Positions 45,555-60,500 of a stretch of 64,000 nt of DNA are shown here, piece after piece (the stretch's first letter is position 1; each line of letters begins with the position of its first letter). A program made the translations under genes and the position numbers. Source of the stretch: Acanthopleura granulata (lineage: Eukaryota; Mollusca; Polyplacophora; Chitonida; Chitonidae); contig JABBOT010000080.1 of NCBI GenBank assembly GCA_016165875.1, positions 13,732,133 to 13,796,132 of the forward strand, given 5' to 3'. The notes under the pieces are model-generated. The model had not been told where the DNA came from. It saw only the letters and a program-made list of their open reading frames with translations, and ran no database searches.

Positions 45555-48500
45555 TTACATGACACTACAGGCTCGGCTTGTGACCTTGGGCGTTCCTGCA
45601 GTAGAGTTGTCATGGTTGTCTCCCTTGTTCAGGGCCCGTAATGGCGGGCGCTTCTCAGCGAGTTGATTTTCATCAGATTTATCATCATCCAGATCTTCAT
45701 GTTCCACAGAGGGGCTGGGCTTTGTTTCTTCTGGGGGAAAAATGAATATATTCCTCTTAAAAAGTATGGATGACTGAACCAATTTATCGTGAAAAATAGA
45801 ATTTCTGGTAATACTTGTTATATGTATAAATTGAAAGCTGCAAATACTACAGGCATTCCATCTTCTGGAGCATGTAAAAATGATCGTAACCACCGTATGG
45901 TATGGCTGGTTCCCATATACTCCAAATCACCTTCAGTTTGGAGAAACTTGAATCAATGTAGAGTTTTACACTAAAGCTCTTCCCTTCCCCCCTCAAAAAT
46001 TGTACTCAATGCCCCATACAACATATAAAGCAACTTCAGAGTTGTTTGTGGCAGCTGGCCTCCAAGCATTAGAAGAAATACAACGATTTGCTTTTTAATA
46101 TCTCCCAAAACACCTACGTCATTATAATCCCATTCTTCCTCCAATCCTTGCTCCACAACTGAAGATTAAGCCACTTACCCATGTTTTGTGCGGGCTGATT
46201 ACCCTTATCTGCTGGTATGACAGGGTTGTCAATGGCTGGAGTGTTCAGTTTGTTGGCTGGCTGATGTTTCTGACATAACCACGCCGTTTTGCCATTAGAA
46301 AGCTGACACCTGATAAAGAAATGTACAACATAATATCCATTAGCTAACACCTGGCAGAGAAATGTATGGTGAAACCCATGAGTTTACATCTAGAAGAGAA
46401 ATGTACAATTAAGTCAACTCTTTTATTGTCCTCTCAACAGAGGTAAACTGACAGAAAGCAGGGTTTCATGGGCGACGTGTGGCCACTATCGTCATACTAC
46501 TATGAATGTTGCACAGCCTACGCCAATCAACTTTTAAAGACGACACATGGAGCCTGTCTCAAACGCTACACTTAGTCTTGTTGGTTAGCTAAGCTGTACA
46601 AAACTTGAATTTGCCCTGAACTGGCAGAACTATCCATAACTGGGCCTAGCTCATTCTGACACAATGAATTCAAGGCTTGTGTATGCAGAGGTTTTTCCGT
46701 CATACTTAACAATTTGATGACAATGAAGTCTAGTCTCTCGGCCCTGTGCGCCAAGAGAGACAGCAGCATGTACCGTTTTTTAAAACCTGCGGTATGACCA
46801 GATCCGGGATTAATTCTGGATCTAAGGACCCCGAAGGGGCCACTCCAACCACCAGGCCACCAGGGTAATGCACAGCTCACAATGACACAGTAGAACGTAC
46901 AGGGAATGCGGGCCATCATACTCACTTCTTCAGATTTCCCATGATTCCGTCTTTATCAAGTTCCATCACCATTCGTCTAATTTTTATGTATTCCTCTTGG
47001 AATTCGGGGCCTTTTTTAACACATATCTGTAAGATAAAGAAATAAACAATTTACAGAATGATGATGACTTCACTCTTTAGATACATGGGTTCAATGTACG
47101 AGTACCTGATAGACACAGCTGTTAAACAAGTTCTTTAACTTTATGCTTTTCCTTCAATTGCTTCGAAAAAAGAGGTGTCCTAGATTGAAGGACAAAGCAA
47201 TTGCATGTCGTACATGTCGTGCATTTCAACCACCAGAATTTACAGGTATAACAATTTTAAGTATTATCAACTCATATTGTTATACTGTTTCATGTTAACC
47301 ACTGGACACAATGACTGCAATATTTCCAAGAGGCATTTTTCCATAATAATATTCTAGTACTGAAAATATTCAGGATTACAGAGATGAGACATAGTTTAAC
47401 TTTCACTGTTTAATTTCATCATGAGTTAGCTAAACAAAAAATAGAGAATGACAAAGTTTTACATCACACCTTTTCTTTACTTTTTACATTGCCCAAACAA
47501 TGTAAATTTTTTGGAAAGAAAACAAAAGGTGGGAGATCTGTGTAACATCTGCAGTCTGAGTATAAGGATAGACAGACAGATGGAGCCACATAATATAATA
47601 TTATATACACACATTAAACCCTTTGTAAAAAGATAAATGAAATCCTGGATTTAACATATAGAGTGAATAGTTATATTATGCTGGGTCCAAACTATATTAA
47701 TCCATGTACAACCCTAGCTTACATGTAAGTGATGAAAGACACTTAGGGTATTTACCGAGTCCAGGTATGTGCGCAGGCGTTCTCCCTCCTGCGTGGTCAG
47801 AGAACTCAGAGTGAGGCTGGTGTGCTTGAGAATGGCGAAGAGGCGAGCCATGTAGCCGGCTGCATCTGAGGTGAAGGATTCTTCTTCCTGTGCATTCATG
47901 GCGGGGATGGGAATACTTGGAGAGGAATCATGCCAGCCCTGACAACCAAGGAGCAAGTAACTGGTATAACTTTCGACAAAGCAGCAGCAGGCATGAGTGA
48001 GTGAGTGCTTGGGGCTTAATGTCGTCTTTCGGGTGTATGCATATAGTGTGTCTTCTTGTGACAGGGCAAGCCCATGTCGCCAAAGTGCTGCTGCCACATC
48101 AAGCCAAAGACATCAGACATGACACCCCGCCCAGTCACATACTGGCACTGGGCCGACCAGTGTTTCCTTGCTCTAACCTCCCAATCCCAACTTTGACTTA
48201 ATACTGAGGTGAAGCAAAGTTTATAATGTTCTGTGCAGGCTTCACATCAGCTGTGTCCTTACCTCATCACATTCTCACAGTCAGGTCAAGCACTATTTAC
48301 TGTGCTGTACAGATTTCACTTCAGCTGACTCCTTACCGCAACACTTTCAAACAGTCATGACAGTCAGGTGAAGCAGTATTTATTGTGCTGCGCAGACTTC
48401 ACATCAGCTGTCTCCTTACCTCATCACAATCACATAGTAAGGTGAAGCAGTATTTATTGTACTGGGCAGGCTTCACATCAGCTGTCTCCTTACCTCATCA

Positions 48501-51500
48501 CATTCAAACAGTAAGGTGAAGCAGTATTTATTGTACTGTGCAGGCTTCACATCAGCTGTCTCCTTACCTCATCACATTCAAACAGTAAGGTGAAGCAGTA
48601 TTTATTGTACTGTGCAGGCTTCACATCAACTGTCTCCTTACCTCATCACATTCACACAGTAAGGTGAAGCAGTATTTATTGTACTGTGCAGGCTTCACCT
48701 CAGTTGATTCATCTCCAGGTTTAGACAGTTCTTCCTGAAACAGAGAAGTAGAGGATGATCTAACCAACGTAAAATACAGGTGAAGCAGAAGTATGCTCAC
48801 CATAACACTGTTGTATAAATGAATTATTCTTGAGTACAGGGTACGTTACAAGTCTACAAATGACAATACAAGAACCACACACACCTCATAACACTTAGCA
48901 ACTTTTTCAAACTCCTCCAGAGTTTGCCCTCCAGGGGATATATTCTCAGTATTGCTAGGTTTCTTTGGTTCCGGAGCTATATCCAGTACGATCAGTCTGG
49001 GGTAGGGGGTGCTGTCCATGCTCTCAGCATAAGATGTGACATGACGCAAAAACTTCCTCTGTGTCAGCTCCAGGACTTCCTGTGTGATTAAAACAATAAG
49101 TTCTATCTTTTAAATTTTGAAAATTAGCATTTTTCAGTTTATTCTATATTTCCCCGAAAACAACCCACACTCACTCCCACAAAGTAGAATTAGTGGTTTG
49201 AAAATTCCCACACAAGACAGGGGAAAATGATCCCCATGAAGACTGAGTCTGATTTCAGATTTCATTAGTCATGTGCTGTTCACATGGGAAAAGTCCTCAA
49301 ACCATAAATTTAGCCATTGAGCCTACAAATGCTTGATGTTCTTCAGTTTTACAAATTATTACATGTTTCAGAAAATATCTTGAAACTGATTTATGGCCCC
49401 TAGTTGTGTAAACTGGTAAAACTATTGAAAAAAAGATGTCCTCCCATGAAATGAGTTTTAATACTACAAACGAAAATTCCTTAATCTAGCAGCTGATGCC
49501 CAAAACTGTCTTTTGCTACCTGAAATGCCACAAGCTTTTCATCTTTCACAGGTTGCTTCTCTTCCTGGGCACTCTCCTGTTTTGGGAGGAGCTTTTGTAC
49601 ATGATGCAGAAGATCCATATGAGCTGCCAGATTCTCGTACTGGAAATTGACTTTGGGAAATTCGTACCCCACACACAGCATTCCCACCTGAAAACATGCA
49701 TGCATTTTAATTAAATATGACACGAATCTGTGCTCATTAATTCTTTAAGTGGATTCTCCTTCCCTTATAAGGAAGCAGTAAGCGTGTGCTAGTCTAAGTT
49801 AAAATGGTACCTGAGTGGCTGAGGGGATTACCATGCTAGTGGAGCGCAATGACCCAGGCACCTTTTACTAATGTGGTTGCTGTGAGTTCAAGTCCAGCTC
49901 ATGCTGGCATCCTCTCTGGCCCTAAACCAGGGTGGATCTGCTGCTCAAAAAACCTGTATCAAAATCAGGCTGAATTTATCTGCCATCACAATCTGGACAG
50001 CACAGGATTAATTCTGGTACACAACTGAGACATTGTTAGAAAACTGTTCTCAGTGGCTGGCTATTAACTCACCACTGACGCACCACAAAGAGACTTGTGG
50101 TACACTACTGAGACACTATCGGAAAACTGTTCTCAGTGGCCGTTTGCTCATCACTGGCAAACCACAAACAACTGCAATGCAGAGACATTGGTTGTTGTAA
50201 AACTTTCAGCTTAAATGACACTGTAGCTTGTGGAAGTGGCAAAGGTTCTCAATGTCTACAGCAATTGGCTCACCACAGGAACACAACAAACAAGCTGGTG
50301 GCAAACTGCTGTGATACCTTCAGAAAAATTTTCCATCGCATGGTCTCACATACCTCAGACCTCTCCCATTTGTAGCCTGTCCCTACCACGGCAACAATGG
50401 TGGGGATCTTGAGGGTGGTCACCGCATACCGAAACTCCATCTGACAATTCTTTGACTCTGCATACTAAAAAACATAAGAAATGAAATAACACACAAAGTA
50501 CGGTGCATTACTTGCTACGTTATATAACATTTATCTTTTATGTCTGACAGGGAGTTCGTTGTCATTTAGAGACGTAAGTCTTGCAGACAACATCTCGATT
50601 CAGACAAAGGAGAGGGCTTCACAGAATGATAACGTAGTCGTTTCATTTTACTCACCATATAAATATAAGAAACATATACATATAGGCCTATGATGTTTTT
50701 TGGCAGGAGTAAAATTCTGAAGAACCTGTTCTATTCCAGTAAGATAATAACAGAAATGCTTGGAGCAAATAATACAAGGTGGAAAAGATTCGTTTGCACA
50801 AAACATAATATAAGGTGAAACACAGGAATCAGAGTATTAGCTAAGACGTAAATGATGTAGATTTGACTGACTTGAGGTACGAATATAATTTGTTCCGCAA
50901 TCGCAGACACTTGATATATGATGTGTCATTTTAATGATGTGAATGACACCATTTACAGCAGCCAAATGACTTTAATATGGTGAAACTAAAATGAGTACAC
51001 TATATAATATGATCAAATACTTACTTCATCTGACACAAAAGCAACCATGACTTTGGCTTGTTTTAGACCCTCGGCTATGTCCTCGTAAAGGCCTCCCTGA
51101 CAGTACATAAAACACACAAATTGATATTCACTGTACTGATGTGATTGAGGTTTAACACTGTAATCAAAAATATTTCACATAAGGCTCTGAGAATCACTGA
51201 AATTTGACATGCACCTGACAAACCTTTCGACCCACCCACACCTGTGGCCAAAGGATGAAGCGGAAGGATTTTTCACTTTTATGTACGATGGAAGTCACTT
51301 TTTTTTCGAAAACTGGAGTGTCCAGGTGAACCACCCACTATTGGAAAGTAAGTGACTTCAAGTGGTCCTCAAGAAACAAAAGACCGTGCAAATGGCCCAG
51401 TGGGTATAGCTGGCTGCTTAATCTCACCAGGGTATCTCAAACAATGAGAGAGACGGAATCCAAAAATCCCTGCCCAGGGTCAGGGTTGAACCCGCAACTC

Positions 51501-54500
51501 TTGTAGGAGTCAAGTCATTCACCACTGAGCTGTAAATAGTAGCCACACCTGTCACTATTTGATATACGTGACTATACTTGAGTCTCACACTTCACAACAT
51601 GACAATATTGTTGTTGTTATTTAAGAAATGATGATTCTTTATCTAAAATTTGTTTTATTTAAAATTTCTTACAGCTCTTCCTCATTTACTGTGCTAAATT
51701 GAACAACAATGACTAGATATAGAATCATTATTTCTATTCCATTTTACTTATTCCAAACTTTTACATGTTTGCAAGACAAGTAAAATGAGCAATCATAGCA
51801 CAAATTAAAACAACCTTCTGTCGATACAATGCACTTCTTCACTGACAACTGCGCAAGCCTCTTGGAATGACCAACTTCCCACTCAATTCAGAGGGGTAAA
51901 ACCTAAAATCTTCAGAAAATCAGTTCTTGGTTTTATTAGTTTAAAAAATTTGTTAAAAGTTAATACATATGTTTCTTTAAGTGTCCAATCCTGTCTTGTT
52001 TATTTATTCATGTAACTTTATTGTCATCGGTGTTGGTGAATTTCATCAACACATGTTAAATCCCTCCTACGCTGATGTCACCAAAGGTCAGGTGTTGTGA
52101 CACACGTGGTGAAGCAAGCATGTTACATTATGCGTGCCTGTGACGCCTTGACAGTCAACATTGCATGTAGTAGGAAAATACAAAGTATAACAGAATTAAT
52201 TGTGTGGTAGATAGAATTACAACACATATGTACAGTCATGTAGTTTATAAAGAAGACAGGGGCTTCCGTGGCTCAGTCGCTTAGCGCATTAACACAGCGC
52301 AATGACCGAAGCCTCCCACCAATGCGGTCGCTGTGAGTTCAAGTCCAGCTCATGCTGGCTTCCTCTCCAGCTGTACGTGGGAAGGTCTGCCAGCAACTTG
52401 TGGATGGTCCACCATAATGCTGGCCGCCATTATATAAGTGAAATATTCTTGAATACGGCGTAAAACACCAATGAAATAAATAAATAAATAAATATAAAGA
52501 AGACAGAATTTATTCATTTATCTGATTGGTGTTTTATGCTGTGCTCAAGAATATTTCAGTAATATGACGGCGGCCAGCATTATGGTGGGAGGAAACCGGT
52601 CAGAACCCTGGGGAAACCCAAGATCATCCACAGGTTGCTGCTAGACCAAGAATACAGAAGTTCACCTGACAGAAAAGAAAGATCATCATGCACATGAAGT
52701 ATAAATCAACTGGACAGAGGAATGTCACTGTGCACATCAAATAATTCAAGCATTAGGCAATTCAGGGCAAAACTTTCTACCTTTCCAACTTGTTCCACAT
52801 CCAGCCAGCAGGAGATTCCATTTTTCTGCAGGAAGCCCTTGACCTCTCGAGGGTCAGCCCACCCGAGTGACCCATCCTTGGCCCTTGACCCCGAGTCAAC
52901 AGCTCTCTTGGAATTTGACCAGCAGTAGCTTACAAAACAGCTTGGGTAATCAGTTACCTGGTGACAACAAGAAAAAACAAATGTTTATTTGATTGTTACT
53001 CCAATGCCACACACAGGCATTTTTCGCTTATAACCATGATAAGATAGTAGTTTTGTGGGTGGAAGAAAATGCATTGCCCAAGATAAACCATCAACTTTTG
53101 GCAAGGTACTGACACACTTTCCTACATGTGATGTACACATACGTGTATGCATGCCATACTGGTGGAAACTAGTGGTCATCGGCAATAAACTTAGAATACA
53201 GTCCAACAGGGAGTGAAAGCAGGGGTATCTGGGGTGTCCTAGTGACTGAAAGGCAAGTCCCTTAGGCTCTTGATCATGTACCAGCATTACAGGTGTGTCA
53301 GACAAGATTGCACATTGTCAGGAAAGATGCGGTACCATTGTTGCTAATCGATCTGACTAATATTTAAATGGCAGCATTTTTATTCACATAATCTCTACCT
53401 CAACCTCAGAACATATACAGAAATATGGACTGACTGATTGTCATATTTAATATAAAATTCTACCCCGCTGTCAAATGCGGCCCTGTGTGCAAATATACAC
53501 ATGAAACTGAGATGACCTTTCAAACATCATCAAGTGTGTCAAGCAATGTACCAGCTGGTACATTTACCTCCCCGAATAAAATTCTGTTGTGCTGTTTATT
53601 TTCCGCAAATAAAATGATCTGAATGTGCATACTTGGTAGATTTGCTTATATCGTTTATATAATTTATACAGAGGTCAAACATCAGACTTGTCCTCAGTGA
53701 TGAAAGTGTTATTTCACACAATTAACACTCATTACTTTTGTCATTACATATTAATTGTTTCAAATCCCTCAATGCCATAACGTCAGAAGAAGAAACACTT
53801 TGCTTCATGGCGTTCCATTCTGAGCTCAGCTGTGTGACGTCACAATACATGTTTAGCAAACTTTTACATTTGAATGTCATACAACAATAAGACATGATGT
53901 CATAGATACCTCATGGAATTATTTAGGTCAACTTGAGCAGCCTAAGCTTGCCCCTGATTGGTCTAAACTTCATGACCTCAGCAGAGGAAGAAAAAGAAAT
54001 CAGCAGCCTAAAATATGCTGTTTTTTCCACATTTTCTTCAGTTTTGGGGGTAGAATAGGTTTTAGCCCCTTCGTCTTGGCATTTGTTGTGTAAGCCGACA
54101 CCGTTGAACCTTGTTTGGTACCTGGTCAAATCCTTCCAATGCTGCCAATTCTCGGTACTCGACACAGTAAAAACCCTTAAACATGCATTTCATGTATAGG
54201 GTAAATGGCCTCAAATTTCACCCATCACTATAAATGTAGTTGCATGTTTTGCCTGCTCTTATTTCTGTTCATTTTAGAAAGATGTTCTGATGCTTATTCA
54301 GGTGGGATCCTACTGGAGAAATGCAAGTTTCATCGCTAATATTTTATGACATTTATTTGCCTCTAAAAAGCACCCTTTTTCATGGTTTTGGGTCTAAATT
54401 TTAGTGAATCATTATGCATGTACATCAACAACAGCAGTAATTTTCACTGGTGGAAGATCCCACTATTATTAAATATTTTACTTAGCCAATCAGTGAAATC

Positions 54501-57500
54501 TCCTGTTTCATTGACCTATCCCTGCCATCTCTCCACAGCTATATAATGAAGCGCGACGGTATCCATGGTTATCCAGTTACCACACCTACCTTATTTTTAA
54601 TGGACCTCTGTTTGACGGAGGCGATGAGATCCCCCATCTTGTTGGCAAACTGTTTTGTGTGCTGCATGTTTACGTAGACCTGAACAAATGGAAACAACGT
54701 TAAACAACGAAATGATGTTATGTACTGGCTGAACTTGTAGGCTGGCCAGCATTATTTATACATTAAGAACAGTGGGACCAATTCCACAAGGAAAAAATTT
54801 TGTAATTGTAAATTTCTAAAGTAAAACTTTTAGAAGTTTACTAAAATTAAACGTTTTTGAAATTTTACAACAAACATATGGATGTACGTGTAAATCATGT
54901 TCATGCACAAGTGACACAAATTTCAATATAAGCATCAAATAAACTGTGAAATTGAGCTTAAAGGTTTGGACAAGTCCAACACTGCTTTGTGCAACTGGCT
55001 CCAGATCGCAACAGGATGCCCAGTTCACTGCTTTACCACCAAATCCTTGAATACTTACATCAGTGGCACACAGCATGCCCACTTTACTGGTTTACCAACC
55101 AAACCCTGACATCCCTGAAGACTTACATCACTGGCACAAAGGATGCCCAATATACTGGTTTACCAACCAAACCCTGACAACCCTGAATATTTACATCACT
55201 GGCACACAGCATGCCCAGTATACTGGTTTACCAACCAAACCCTGACAACCCTGAATACTTACATCACTGGTACACAGGATGCCCAGTATATTGGTTTACC
55301 AACCAAACCTTGACATACCTGCATACTTACATCACTAGGACACATTATGCCCAGCTTACTGGTTTACCAACCCAAGCCTGACATCCCCAAATGCTTACAT
55401 CATGGCACACAGGATGCCCAGTTTACTGGTTTACCGACCAAAGGCTGACATCCCAAATACTTACATCACTGGCAGACAGGATGCCCAGTATACTGGTTTA
55501 CCAACCAAAGCCTGACATCCCTGAATACTTACATCACTGGCACACAGGATGCCCAGTTTACTGGTCTGCCACTGGAATCCAGTCCCCAGTATAACCAGGA
55601 TGACTGTTTTCCGGAGAGTTTCTCGTGCAAAGTACAAGAGATCGCTGCACGCCTTGTCTGCAACAAACTCATCAGACATTCCCACCAGGACAACCTGAAA
55701 GAGAAAAATCCACCAAAAGGGTGATTCCAGCAACTCAATCCACTGTATATTTTTCATCAAGCAAGAAGAAAGCAAGGTACAACAGGGAGGTAAATTACAT
55801 ACAGGAATTCATGAAAGAAACCAGTTTCTCTCTTCTTTTTTTAAATGAATTATCCTCATGCTTCTACATGTATTCCTTGTCAGAGTAGAGATTGACTATA
55901 TTTCAATCATTTGACAACTTTGCTGGCTTTGCTGTCATTCAGTATTTAAGTACAAAAGACTTCAGCACAGAGAGTAAAACCAGAGCAGCAACAACAATGT
56001 GATGTCATTCAACTTTTGGAATTTCAACCAATATTTGAATTTTTTTACCTGGTTTTAAGTTTCCCTCTCCTTTTTCATTTTGGACATTTCATTCTCCTAT
56101 GGCTGCATGAAAAGCCAAAGTTATTTTCTTCCTCATGTAAAGCCAAAGTTTTTTGCTGATAAAATAAAATTTCATCTCCATTTCACCTGAACATTACTTT
56201 TCTTTTTTTTTTTTTGTGTCCTGAAACCTTTACCAGTACAGAAAGAAACCGGTACTATTTAAGCTACAGGTAATTTAATTACAAACTTACATCAGCCTCC
56301 TTCATGGTCAGGGTCAGTTTGGTCAAGTCCTCACCACCACTGGCCTCACTGGCTGTCCTGCAAATGTAACGGTTAGCATCTTTCAGTTTCATAGACACTT
56401 TATTCCATTATCATATGCATGTGTAGGCTGGCTTGCTCCTTTCACAAAATGGTTCACAAATTTGTAGAGCTTTTACTGTATTTTTTGTAAATGATCTTGT
56501 ACCTGGTTACAGTACCATAAGGCGTTGTCATTTACCAGGGAAGTTGTCACAAAAAATTGATTTTCAAAGTTTTATGAAAGTGGGTCTAGGGTACTTCTCG
56601 CTGGCTGTATAGATCTTTTTGTCACAAGACCCTTGCTTTCGTGTCCACCTCTTCTATTTAGTAGGAAATCAAACAAGAGTTGTAGCAGTTTTCTTCATTA
56701 TATCTTTTACCTGTACAAAAAACCTTGATATTTTCACAATTTACAATGACAGTCAAGTGTAATTACGCGAGTAAACTATGCTCCATTGCCTGGAGCCTGA
56801 ACTTCAGCCATGTTAGTTCTAACCTGAAGTTAAGGCCAAATCAGCTAGAACTGAATTTGAACCTGAACCCCCCCCCCCCCCTTGTCAGGGGTTGATGAGC
56901 TGCCCTCAGACTGAGAACAAAGACCAAAGAACATCGTGTGAGAGGTCAGTGCCACATCATAACCAGATGTGTGCAAGACCAAAGTATGGTCGGCCACATT
57001 GGATCTGCCATTTACTCCTACTGCATAAGTCTCCAGATGAGGGGCACGTTTCACGAAGAGGGTGTAAGGTTTGGTGAAACTTAACTACCATGGTGACATA
57101 TCTTTACAGTGTGTGCCGTCATGGCACACACTGTAGAGAAAAAAAGCCAACTTCAACTGTATTCCTTACACTTTCATGCCTGATTTTCGGAGCCCTGCAG
57201 AGATGGAGTCTGGGTGGACCATCTTATCATCCCCAACCATCACAGGCACATTGTCTTTGCAGTACGAGAAGTAGACGTTGAGAACCAGGTCGCCATGGAG
57301 ATCCTGTAACTCCCTCACGCTCTTCCCCAGGTGAATGTCAAGGTCAGCAGTTTTATCAGTTGGCATTGCGGCTACAACAACAACTGGTGTTAGTACAGAG
57401 TAGAACAAAACATCTTCATCTTAAGAATATCTGTGAAAGTCATTTTAAACTATGGATAAACAAGTTAATATAGTATTTTTTCTAGTTTTAGCATACTTTC

Positions 57501-60500
57501 AAATAAAAATTAAATAAAACTTTAAATAAATCATTTAAACTGATGAGAAATAATAGGCAACTGTAGGTTGCTGGTCTGAGACATAAACATGATGAACAAT
57601 TATACCTTATCATTTATCTTAAATGGCTGTTTTAGGTAATTTGAATAATTGTGTCTTGGTATACATGTGTATGGCTGGTGCTATTGGTTGTTTCACCTTG
57701 TAGTTGAGGGATGGACAGAGTGTGGAAGTATCTATCACACTGCAGGAAGGGGGCCTTCAGCTCTACTGCTCTCTGCACCTTGGATGCTTGGAACATGCAG
57801 GGATCCAGGCTTTGCTGTGTACAGTGGAGAGTATCATGACTAAAGCCATTTGCTTAATTACTGAAATTCTAAATTCTTTGTAAAAAAAAAGCCAACTAAA
57901 TAAATAAATAAATAAATAAACTTACATACCGGGGAGAGAGAAAATATGAGAAGATTACTCAGTTATACCACAAAACTATGAAGACATATTTCACAATAGT
58001 TTTGTACGTGTACAAAATAAACATTGTCTCACAATGAAACTTGAACACCAGTACAACAGAGTCATTTGCAGGTGGCTTTCTTATACCCACAATATAAGCC
58101 TGTGTTAATCAAATAAGTCAAAAGATAAAAAAAATATCAATATAAAATTTAGGATATGTTATTTCATTAATTTGATGAAAAAGTGTAATTAAACATTAAT
58201 TCCTTGTTAGTATGGACACAGTTTGTCAGAAATAAAATTCATTTATCTATTAAAGTCATATACATGTATTCATGTTAATATCAGATACAGTATATTTCAA
58301 CAAGTTTTTGATTTTTGCCCAAATTTTGTAAGTCATGTGAACAGCATTTCATTAAATGGAACAGAAATATTCAAGATCACAAATTACCATGGAGAAACAA
58401 TGAAACTATTTGATAAACAGGAGAATTTGTCTTAAAACATTTATTTTCAAATAAATTCTTAGTCTTAAATGGGTGTACCTCAGGATCCAAAGTCATGTAA
58501 AAGTTTTATGCTCACCCAAATTAGATGAACAAATGTTTAACAAATTATAAATTCTAGTCTTAGCTCAAACTTTCATCACTAAAGTGTATAGCACTGACAC
58601 ACACACTGTACTTACCACCTCCAGACAGTCACTGCATGGGATGGCGAAATCATACTGTACTCCGTAGAAAGACTCTGAGATCAGACACTCCAACACCTCA
58701 TGGACAAGAAATAAAATGTTCTCCGGCCGCATGCCTTGAACCTTAATCAGCATCTCGTTTACCCTGGAAAGAGGAAATACTCATGAAAGCCTGAAATTCA
58801 TGCATTAACTTTTTCACATTGATGAAGCGATTTCAGCTGGAAAATCAATATGAGCTTTGAGGACACTTTGGCATCTTGCCATACACCTGACAAATCTCTA
58901 TCAGTGGTTATGAGGACACTTTGGCATCTTGCCATACACCTGACAAATCTCTATCAGTGGTTATGAGGACACTTTGGCATCTTGCCATACACCTGACAAA
59001 TTTCTACCAGTGGTTATGAGGACACTTTGGCATCTTGCCAGACACCTGACAAATCTCTATCAGTGGTTATGAGGACACTTTGGCATCTTGCCAGACACCT
59101 GACAAATCTCTATCAGTGGTTATGAGGACACTTTGGCATCTTGCCATACACCTGACAAATTTCTACCAGTGGTTATGAGGACACTTTGGCATCTTTTCGG
59201 ACACCTGACAAATCTCTACCAGTGGTTATGAGGACACTTTGGCATCTTTTCAGACACTTGACAAATCTCTACCAGTGGATATGAGGACACATTGGCATCT
59301 TGCCAGACACCTGACAAATTTCTACCAGTGGTTATGAGGACACCTTGGCATCTTGCCAGACACTTGACAAATCTTACCATGGGCATCTTGCCAGACACCT
59401 GACAAAGCCCCAGTATTAGCTTGAGGAAGCTATTGCATCTTGCCAGATACCCGACAAATCTCTAGCAGAGGAAACAATGGTATCTTGCCACATACTCGAC
59501 AAATCTCCAGCAGTAGCCTTGAGGAAACTATGACATCTTGCCAGATACCTGATAAATCTTCAGCTGTAGCCTTGAGGAAACTATGGCATCTTGCCACATA
59601 GCTGACAAACCTTCAGCAGCAGCTGTGCAGAGTAAGATGACAGGTGTATTTATTTAGAAATTCATGTTCACTCAAGTCAATGGGTAGACCACCTGGATTA
59701 CAAGAGCTGACCTGCCCAGGATCACTTTACATCATTCACCTGATCTCATGTGACTCACCAGACCTCAAGTAATATCTCACTTCACCTCACCTGATCCCAT
59801 CTCAACTGACTCATTTAACTGGACATGACTCACCTTAGATGAATCACTTCATCTCACCTCATCTCACTTGAACTGACTCACCTGATCTCATCTGACATCA
59901 CTAAATTCACCTCACCCACATTCAGCTTACTGGAATTTGACGATCACCATCAAACTAGCCCAATCGCTTGACGCTGTCCATATTGTTATTCATGAAAATA
60001 CATGTGTAGTGTCTTACTCAGTCTGCACAGGCTTAATCAATTTGCAGACACACGTGTAGTGTCTTACTCAGTCTGCACAGGCTTACCCAATTTGCTGACA
60101 CACGTGTAGTGTCTTACTCAGTCTGCAACGGCTTACCCAATTTGCTGACACACGTGTAGTGTCTTACTCAGTCTGCACAGGCTTACCCAATTTGCTGACA
60201 CACGTGTAGTGTCTTACTCAGTCTGCACAGGCTTACCCAATTTGCAGACACATGTGTAGTGTCTTACTCAGTCTGCACAGGCTTACCCAATTTGCTGACA
60301 CACGTGTAGTGTCTTACTCAGTCTGCACAGGCTTACCCAATTTGCTGACACACGTGTAGTGTCTTACTCAGTCTGCACAGGCTTACCCAATTTGCTGACA
60401 CATGTGTAGTGTCTTACTCAGTCTGCACAGGCTTACCCAATTTGCTGACACACGTGTAGTGTCTTACTCAGTCTGCACAGGCTTACCCAATTTGCAGACA

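Noticed and set aside
52260..52360. Possible tRNA gene (A and B boxes)
   Set aside because: The boxes belong to the SINE-A head; no acceptor-stem pairing or clover-leaf was found.
53923..54165. 80-residue frame similar to one at 12.1 kb, taken as a possible gene family
   Set aside because: Similarity is at the DNA level over a dispersed repeat, extends beyond the frame, and no splice or start signals flank either copy; kept only as repeat R1.
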